Assembly: GCF_033958435.1 (NCBI RefSeq)
Contig: NC_134139.1
Span: forward strand, 205,575,501 to 205,639,500
DNA length: 64,000 bases
Direction of reading: 5' to 3'
Origin: Carettochelys insculpta
Lineage: Eukaryota > Chordata > Testudines > Carettochelyidae
A model generated the notes under the pieces. The model saw nothing but the letters and a program-made list of their open reading frames with translations. It searched no databases and was not told the origin of the DNA. Made by a program: the position numbers and the translations under genes. This document shows positions 57,737 to 64,000 of the stretch, in pieces (within the stretch, counting starts at the first letter, position 1; every line of letters begins with the position of its first letter).

Positions 57737-58883
57737 AAGTTGAAGCCACCATATTAATTGTGGGTGCATTGTCAGTTGAAAGGACAGTAGCAAATCAAAG
57801 TGCAACTAGTTGAACACTATATCACAATTACTGAAAACTACAGCTCTGGACAAACTAGAGAAGGTGGCCTCGGATTTGGTTGACATTCAGTGTCGGTGTG
57901 CTATACATTCAAACCGATGAGGATCATTACTCAGACCACCCAGAATAGCAGGACTCCAGCAGGGACATAATTTCTGAATCTTTGTGGTATGGTGTGTCAT
58001 TTGTATGTTGTTATGTTGCACATCAATAACACAATGCCAAGACAACAAGTTGTGAGGCAAGTTCATAAGCCAAAGATATCCTTGTGTAGGCTCTGTAAGT
58101 TACTGAGGTGCCCCTTAATTTCCTGCAAGCAGGAGAAGTCATAGGTGGCAAGACTTCCCAGCAGAGATGATTGATTGGTGATGCTGGAATTTGGTTCTCG
58201 ATACAAGTGGGATTATAGAATCTCCTTCACAAACAGGAGCAGTAAGCTTCTAGAGGGGTAAACAAAAAAGAAAAAATCTAAAGGAACTGCAGATATAAAA
58301 CAAAGGGCAACATTTCTTGCTCATCAGTTCCATGAGCGCCTGAGGTTTTGTCACAGCCTTCTGATGGGACACTTACTCTAGTTCATCCTAACAAATGCCA
58401 CCACAGCTACTGCAGTCTTCCTGCTGGATGTATAAAGTGCTGGGAAGTGTGACAGCCCCTGTATAGTCTGTGACAACAGCCAGGAATGGCATCACAGAGT
58501 GCAGCAGGTCAGTGCTCTGGGAGAAAGGGAGGTTGCATTTCCACCACTGTTCTGTCTTGGATTCGAGCTGATAGAGGTCTCCAGAAGGGCCTGTCTGGCA
58601 GAGGTTGCCAGGAGATGTACTGAATCAGTACAACCCTTGGCTGCTCCACCATGCCCCCCTCCCTGGCCAGTAGCATCCACTTTTGAGGTGTCACTGGTGA
58701 GCATAGGGGTATTTAGATGTCTCTCCAGTAGAATCTGCTGGGGACCCTGGAGTCTGTGGATGGATTCATAGATTATAAGGCTAGAAAAGAAAGGTGCTTA
58801 CCTTGTTAGGCCTTTTGTGCACCACACAGGCAATAGGACTTGCTTCAATTAGCTTCTCTTTGAACTACGACATATTTTTAGAC
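57737..58883. other. No gene seen
   Basis: Unique-looking sequence. No exon recognised. Confidence 0.45.
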
Positions 58884-59371
58884 CAGGGGTCTGCAGCCTG
58901 CAGCTCCAGTGCCTCATGGGGCTCTTTAAAGACTTCTTTGTGACTGTAATTGCAAAGAAAATAAACCCTCCTGATTATTTTTGATAAATTTTGAATGTCT
59001 AAAAGCCCCAAAATGAACAACTCGTATCTAAATAGCAAACAATATGTGATCTCAAAATGTTGGATAACGCCCCCTAGCAGCCTCCAGAGAGACTGAGAAG
59101 GTTCAGCAATGAAAGTCAGTGATACAAACACACATGTAAAGTATGAGGAAATAGAAAATGCGAAAAGTTTGTGACTGTCCTGCAGTAACGAAGGATCACA
59201 TTACAAATCATTGTGTGTACACTGGTCTTAAAATAGGGGATACAAACATATGGTTTGATGTTATTTATTAAGGACCGTTTTGTATTCAGATGCATTACAG
59301 GTCTTGAATTATTGAGTTTTTTACCAAATTGGAAAAAATGGCTCTTCTTGCTATTTTGGTTGCCAACCCCA
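58884..59371 (+). mobile_element. hAT-type non-autonomous element, family 3 (488 bp)
   Basis: The left end CAGGGGTCTGCAGCCTGCAG and right end TTTTGGTTGCCAACCCCA are imperfect inverted repeats. The flanks TTTTAGAC (58876-58883) and TCTTAGAC (59372-59379) are an 8-bp target duplication with one change, the size expected for hAT. No transposase remains. Confidence 0.85.
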
Positions 59372-59394
59372 TCTTAGACAATCAGCAAATCTTA

Positions 59395-59880
59395 ATTTTA
59401 AAATGTCCCATGATGGAGCATCCACCTCACTGTCCTTTGTAAGTTGTGCTAATTATTAATAATTCCCTCATCTGTTAAAAATGTCTACCTTTGGTTCTAA
59501 TCTAAACCCATCCAGGTGTACTTCCAGCACCTGGGTATTTTCCCACCTTTGTCAGCTATATAGACAAGCCCTGTATTATCAAATTTCTATTCCCCAGGTG
59601 GGTACTTATAGACTGTGTGCATGTCACCCATTAAATAGATTTAACTCCTTGTGTCTTTCACTCTAATGCATGTTCTCCAATTCTCTGATCACTCTCCTGA
59701 TTCTTCTCTGAGCTCTCTCCAGTTTTTCGCCATGCTTCCTCAACTGACACCAGCATGGATGCAGTATTCCACTATCAGTCATGTCAGTGCCAGATACAGA
59801 GGTTATTTAATATGTCTGCTCCTCCTTGATATTTTCCTCTTACCACATTCCAGGATCACATTACCCTTTTTAAACAAGGG
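59395..59880 (-). mobile_element. CR1 LINE remnant, antisense
   Basis: CCAGGTGGGTACTTATAGAC, CTGATTCTTCTCTGAGCTCT and CAGTGCCAGATACAGAGGTT are reverse-strand CR1 ORF2 and 3' phrases matching 10.6-10.8 and 40.2-40.4 kb. An older copy. Confidence 0.7.
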
Positions 59881-60055
59881 CTCCCGTAGCACCTTAAAGC
59901 TTTCATGGGCAAAACCCCATTTCGTCAGGTTGCATCTGGTGAAGTGGGATTTATCCATGAAACTTATGCCCAAATAAATTGGTCATTCTTTTAGGTGCCA
60001 CCAAACTGCTTGTGATTTATGTGGGCACCAGCTAACATGGCTACCCCTCTGATAA
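59881..60055. mobile_element. Penelope-type inverted tail pair
   Basis: The left arm on - contains CTGACGA (59928-59922), then ATGGGG/CCCCAT-like stem II and GAAAGC. The right arm on + contains CTGGTGAAGTGGGATTTATC, CATGAAACTTATGC and AATAAATTGGTC, then GCTAACATGGCTACCCCTCT. The same architecture as at 17.0 kb but diverged, with part of the left arm deleted. Confidence 0.75.
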
Positions 60056-60718
60056 TTACCCTTTTGTCTACACTGCCTCTGTGGCAGCTGATTAGAGCAG
60101 AATCTCAGTCAGACCATATTGGCTGCACTGAAGTCAGTGGAAGACTGCTGATTTACACCAGCTTAAGATCTGGCCCCATGAGCCCACACATATTTCCTTA
60201 TGATGTTACTGCTCCTGAGTCAACACAGTAATGTCTTAGGGAATTGTTTACACAGTTTGAAAGCAAACCATTTAAAGGGAAGCTTGGCAGGGTGCAGAAA
60301 TCTAAATGCTTCATATTTCTGACGACAATGCTGGTCTCATTCACTAATGACCAAAGCTGAAATTTAATGAATGATCCGGGGTTTCCGCATTATTCCACTT
60401 GTAGTCTTTTAATAGCCTGCTGGTAATTTCAAAAAGAAAAAAGGATGCGTATGCCCTCTTGTGGTAGGATACTGAACAGGATGGATTTTCTAATGAAGAA
60501 AATTGGGTGATGTATGGAAAGGCCCCAGATGGAAGTCTGTGACAAGAACTGATACATGCAGTACTGAGATATCCATTGACTCAGGGTGTGATGCGGTACC
60601 ACATACATTTACAGCGCTGAGTAAATTAATTCTCATGATGACGATCAAAGTTGGCGCCACTCTTTCTGGAGCAGAGACTATTTTAAAAGTTCTTCCTTCA
60701 GGACACTAAACAAAATAA

Positions 60719-61005
60719 TGCTTTCTGTCTACACTAGACTAAGCAAGATGACCACAGATACACAATTCTAGCTATGCTAATTGCACAGCTAAAATGAACG
60801 TATCTGCATTCGGCTAACTTGTCTATCTATACAGGGGAAGGCCAAAGAGAGACTCTCCTGTTGACTTCCCTTGCTTGTTGCATCTTGTAATGAGTACAAA
60901 GATCAATTGTGAACCCTGAGAGGTCGATTTTGTGCATCCATACTAGACCAGTGAAATCAGGCCCTAGAAGATTGACCCATCCTCTGGGGTAGTGTAGACA
61001 TAGCC
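60719..61005. mobile_element. MITE family B, copy 3
   Basis: GATACACAATTCTAGCTATG, CAGCTAAAATGAACGTATCT and GGTAGTGTAGACATAGCC match the copies at 28.84 and 44.05 kb. TAA flanks both sides (60716-60718, 61006-61008). Confidence 0.75.
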
Positions 61006-61008
61006 TAA

Positions 61009-61775
61009 TATACATTGTGCTTGATTCCTCTGCTGTGTGATGCAGATTCTGAGTTATTTGTTGTAAGCTCTGTGCAGAAATACACAGTCAGCTTTCTCTG
61101 TTGCTCACTCACAACTCTGACAGAGTAGTTTTGCTGCTTCCCCTGAGAGTACTCCATTGAGCGCTGAACATGTTCTTGCCTAGGAAAGCACGGTTTAGAG
61201 GTAGCAGCCAGTTCCCAATGAGATCCTGCCCCTTAGCCCTCTCATATGCCAACATACATTGGCTGAAACAAAAAGCAAGCAAGGGGCTTCCAAAGATCTC
61301 ATCTTAACTGACCAGGTTAACTGGGATTACCCCTCAGATCCTCCTAATTCCCCTGTGTTTCAATTTTTAGGTTTGGGAATTGGGAGTCCAGAGTTTTAAT
61401 GCCATGTTTGCCACTGATTTCTCATGGCATCTCAGGTGCGCTCCTGTATCTAACCTGACACCATGTCTCATTTCACTGTCTGTAGAACAGGGATGGTAGC
61501 AATATTCCCATGCAAATACAAAACTGCCTCACTAGATCAGACCTAGTATCTTGTTGCGATAGCCAGGACAGGTCGCTTCAGTGGAAGGAGCTAGCAACCC
61601 TACAGTAGGTAACTTGTCCCCAGGAAAACTTTCTTCCTGACTGCAATACCTAGACATTGAGTCATACTCAGAGCAGGAGAGATTTATACTTCATGCAAAT
61701 CTCTCTATTCTATTTTGACCCTTTACTATTACAATTCCAGGGGTAAACAGTGAGGTAGCAAAATTTTCCCGAACA
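61009..61775. other. No gene seen
   Basis: Unique-looking intron-like sequence upstream of the MSRA exon. Confidence 0.45.
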
Positions 61776-61872
61776 TGTGTGACACAATTAAACAGCCCCG
61801 TAGCCCAACCCCTTGACTCAGCTGCCAAGGCCCAGCTGCAGGTGTGTAATTGCAGTACAGACCTACCTTAAG
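61776..61872. mobile_element. Fragment of the CTACACTGCA-type MITE
   Basis: CTTGACTCAGCTGCCAAGGC and GTGTAATTGCAGTACAGACC resemble the right halves of the 33.2- and 44.7-kb elements. Confidence 0.4.
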
Positions 61873-62230
61873 AATCTATTTTTTTAACTCTTCTTGGTGT
61901 CACAGGTGCTCCCCTTCAAAAATATTAATAAACAAGACCATCCCGTTCAAAACTGAGCCAATTAGAAGTAAGGTAAAACATGCACACCGCTCGGTGCTCA
62001 GTCTACCCTGATGCCTGACTTGTCCGCTGGCCAAGTAAAGGAAAAGCACAGAAGAAACAGGATGTCTTTCTAGCTTACACGATAAAATCAAGCCTGTTCT
62101 ATAACTGTTGTACAAGTGATGGTCAAGGACACCTCTTGAATATGATTTCCTAATGTCAATTTATCATCAGGTTTATCTTTCACCCAGAAGCAAACAAACC
62201 ACTAATGAAATTCTTTATTGTTCTTAACAG

Positions 62231-62395
62231 GTTCTGACGGAGAATGGCTTTGGCACAATCACAACAGAAATCCGCGAGGCTCCAGAGTTCTATTATGCTG
62301 AAAATTACCATCAACAATATCTAAGCAAGAACCCCAATGGCTACTGTGGACTCGGAGGGACTGGAGTTTCCTGTCCTGTTGGGATTAAAAGATGA
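62231..62395 (+). CDS. MSRA: Peptide methionine sulfoxide reductase A, terminal coding exon
   Basis: MsrA reduces methionine-S-sulfoxide in free and protein-bound methionine, recycling through a disulfide exchange that needs C-terminal cysteines and thioredoxin. The exon follows a TTATTGTTCTTAACAG acceptor at 62230 and starts in phase 0. It encodes 54 residues: [20 protein letters not shown], then [20 protein letters not shown], then [14 protein letters not shown] and TGA. The blocks [20 protein letters not shown] and [11 protein letters not shown] are diagnostic of vertebrate MSRA. Both resolving cysteines are present (GYCG and VSCP). The usual Asp of AEDYHQQY is Asn here (GAA AAT TAC). The catalytic GCFW cysteine lies in an upstream exon not in this window. 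MSRA is known for very long introns, consistent with no other exon in 62 kb. Confidence 0.96.
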   Translation, partial: VLTENGFGTITTEIREAPEFYYAENYHQQYLSKNPNGYCGLGGTGVSCPVGIKR

Positions 62396-62479
62396 TCTGT
62401 GCTCATCTTTGTATAGTGCTGAACATTGTAGAGTGCTTTTGCTAGAAACATGAAGTAAAGCAACTTGATGTGCTATTTG

Positions 62480-62600
62480 CTGATTCATCCTGGAGGATTT
62501 CTGCACCAAAAAATTTCAAAATTTTTTGCACAATATTTTTGAATTCCGTAAAATTCTGCATATTTTAGTTGTCAAAAGAACACAATATAATCACGCGAGT
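62480..62600. repeat. Interspersed repeat in the MSRA 3' UTR
   Basis: GGAGGATTTCTGCACCAAAA, AATTTTTTGCACAATATTTT and AATTCTGCATATTTTAGTTG form an AT-rich repetitive segment with internal self-similarity (TTCTGCA, TTTGCACAATATT). Family not assigned. Confidence 0.4.
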
Positions 62601-62849
62601 TCCAATTATTGTGATAATTTATTTCAAAATACCTGTCAGCAAGCATGTCTGTAACAACACAGATAACAAAGCAATTCAGGAAATGATTTTTGACAAATAG
62701 ATTCCTTACTAGGCATATTAATAGAGAACTTGATTTATCTTTGTTGACAGATATCTTCTGTTTCTGTGAAATTAAATATGTCATTTAAACAAAGTCATTA
62801 TACAAATACAAAAGTATGATGTACAAAAGTTTTGCAATGACCCGGGGTA

Positions 62850-63110
62850 AAATGGATTCTAGCTACCTAAACTTGAAATAAGACATACAATTTGCGCTAG
62901 GCAAATTGCATAACTTATTTCAAGTGTCGTTCAAAATAAGCTATTTTGGCATTTGGTGCTGTCTAAACAGTCCCAAATGTCAAAATATTGCATTATTTCA
63001 AGGCATCCTATGCCTGTTATTTCAAAAACTATTTTGAAATGATAGGCACGTGTCAAAGACACAGAGCAGCTATGTCAGGATATCAGGTTCTGACATGTAG
63101 ATGTAGCCTG
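62850..63110. mobile_element. AT-rich MITE with Harbinger-like right end
   Basis: CTAGCTACCTAAACTTGAAA at the left and TGACATGTAGATGTAGCCTG at the right. The interior is rich in TTTCAAA/TTTGAAAT boxes (GTTATTTCAAAAACTATTTTG), which look like CpG-decayed TTTCGAAAT motifs of the younger families. Confidence 0.6.
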
Positions 63111-63449
63111 AGAAACCAGAGCTTTGATTTATAGAAAGCGTTCGGAGGGTTCTTTTAACAACAGGAGTCATGTCATGCTTTGGTTTCTTTGATGGGGTTG
63201 GGGATTTTAATTTCTCGGAGTTCCCCATTTGCAGCAGTATATATTATGACCCGTGGTGCCTATTTCCTGAAACAATTTTAGTAAAAAAAAATAATTTTAT
63301 AATCTGAGAGGGGTTTTTTTCTGCTGGGCCAAAAAGTGTGTAAATACAAGAAGATTCAGTTTGGCTTCCAACACTTTGAGGAAGCACATCACGGGTGTTT
63401 TCTGAACTGAAATATATGATGTGTTATGTCTGAAAAATGAAGCAAATAT

Positions 63450-63455
63450 AATAAA
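63450..63455 (+). promoter_or_regulatory. Candidate polyadenylation signal
   Basis: First AATAAA downstream of the MSRA stop on the + strand; another follows at 63547-63552. Assignment to MSRA is by position only. Confidence 0.35.
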
Positions 63456-63576
63456 AGGCTGCAAGTTGCTAACTAAGAAAATCTGGTGTTCCATCTGTGT
63501 GGCTGTGTATGATTATAAAGTGGATTTCAGGTTGACTTTAAAAGCTAATAAACTGTAAAATTGTCATTTTTGATAC

Positions 63577-63815
63577 CTCAGTAGCACCTAAGTGCCTCAG
63601 CCAAGATTGGATCCCTATTGTGCTAGGTGCTGTACAAAATACATAGCAAGAATCAGTCTGTGCTCCGATGAATTTGCAATAATAGGACAGACCCGGAGTG
63701 GGAGCTGGAAAGCATCATTATCTCCATTTTGCAGATGGGGATGTAGGACACGTTTGCCCATGGTCCCAAAAGGAGAGTCAGCACCAGAACAGGAATTAGC
63801 GCTCTGGAACTCCTT
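63577..63815 (-). mobile_element. MIR-type SINE
   Basis: CTATTGTGCTAGGTGCTGTAC, ACATAGCAAGAATCAGTCTG, TTATCTCCATTTTGCAGATG and GGAATTAGCGCTCTGGAACT follow the amniote MIR layout through most of its length. Confidence 0.75.
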
Positions 63816-64000
63816 GTTCCTGTTCTGTGCTCATGCCGTCCAGTTTCAAAAGCAAGAAGAAACTTCTTTTGTTTGTCATAATGTTTCTGCGGGGAAGGAG
63901 GTGGAAAAGGCACTGCTCCTGGTATGATTGTAATGTGCAACTCTTTCTGGAGATGCTCCCATATGCACCAGCATCCTGCTTGGAATCTCCAGTTGCTATA

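Larger units (their letters stand above)
62396..63552 (+). other. Probable MSRA 3' UTR and immediate downstream region
   Basis: After the stop comes about 85 bp of unique sequence, then a TCCTGGAGGATTTCTGCACC repeat segment and a MITE. The first canonical AATAAA on + is at 63450-63455, the second at 63547-63552. The true cleavage site may use an earlier variant such as ATTAAA near 62770. The 3' end is not determined. Confidence 0.4.

Noticed and set aside
1..62230. Upstream MSRA exons
   Set aside because: I looked by eye for the conserved GCFW segment and for the segment normally encoded before the last exon (GTQYRSAIY) and found neither. A translated search would be more sensitive.
1..64000. 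CRISPR arrays
   Set aside because: No regularly spaced direct repeats; the sequence is vertebrate.

Overview
This is a stretch of vertebrate nuclear DNA, most likely from a turtle. The evidence is the repeat content: many CR1 LINE copies with the ATTCTRTGATT-type 3' end, a tRNA-derived SINE with a CR1-like tail, Penelope-related tails ending in the ACTAACACGGCTACC motif, several hAT miniature elements, MIR-type SINEs, and above all a dense set of PIF/Harbinger-type elements whose ends read GGCTACGTCTACAC. The taxon is inferred from this repeat signature, not from a marker gene. There are no prokaryotic features.

Host gene. Only one host coding segment was recognised: the terminal coding exon of MSRA (peptide methionine sulfoxide reductase A) at 62231-62395 on the + strand. 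It has a clean splice acceptor, both C-terminal resolving cysteines and the native stop codon. No upstream MSRA exon was found, so the preceding 62 kb is most simply read as part of a very long last intron. Downstream lies a repeat-containing 3' UTR with candidate polyadenylation signals near 63.45 and 63.55 kb.

Layout. 1-3.4 kb: the right-hand part of an autonomous two-gene Harbinger transposon, with the DDE transposase on + and the Myb/SANT-like protein on -. Each gene carries an in-frame stop, and the second also has a homopolymer frameshift. 3.5-4.15 kb: LINE reverse-transcriptase tail with a (GAT)n end. 7.4-8.2 kb: Penelope-like remnant with a GIY-YIG endonuclease segment. 8.2-9.6 kb (+) and 10.3-12.1 kb (-): degenerate CR1 polymerase copies. 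12.6-13.4 kb: MITE debris and a GC-rich foldback. 17 kb: a perfect 78-bp inverted pair of Penelope-type tails. 18.3-20.9 kb: SINE, tRNA-like repeat and palindromic MITE. 22.1-29.1 kb: the densest cluster, with three ~710-bp Harbinger deletion derivatives, one long palindromic MITE and nested CR1. 30-44 kb: mainly unique intron-like sequence with scattered MIR, hAT, CR1 and Penelope fragments, plus a LINE ORF end (36.6-37.5 kb, -) with a CxxC/HxxxxH finger. 44-52.7 kb: MITE, CR1, hAT and MIR pieces and a purine-rich block. 53.6-61 kb: two more Harbinger derivatives, one inserted inside a foldback repeat, hAT and CR1 copies, and a Penelope inverted pair. 61.8-64 kb: the MSRA exon, its 3' UTR, a MITE and a MIR.

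How it fits together. The Harbinger transposase and Myb-like protein at the left edge are the kind of source that could mobilise the non-autonomous elements. Five of those share about 320 bp with its right end, and other palindromic families share only its terminal motif and 3-bp target duplications. The most unusual signal is a hammerhead-ribozyme-like core (CTGANGA, a covarying stem II, GAAA, a short stem III) in the Penelope-type tails across the window.
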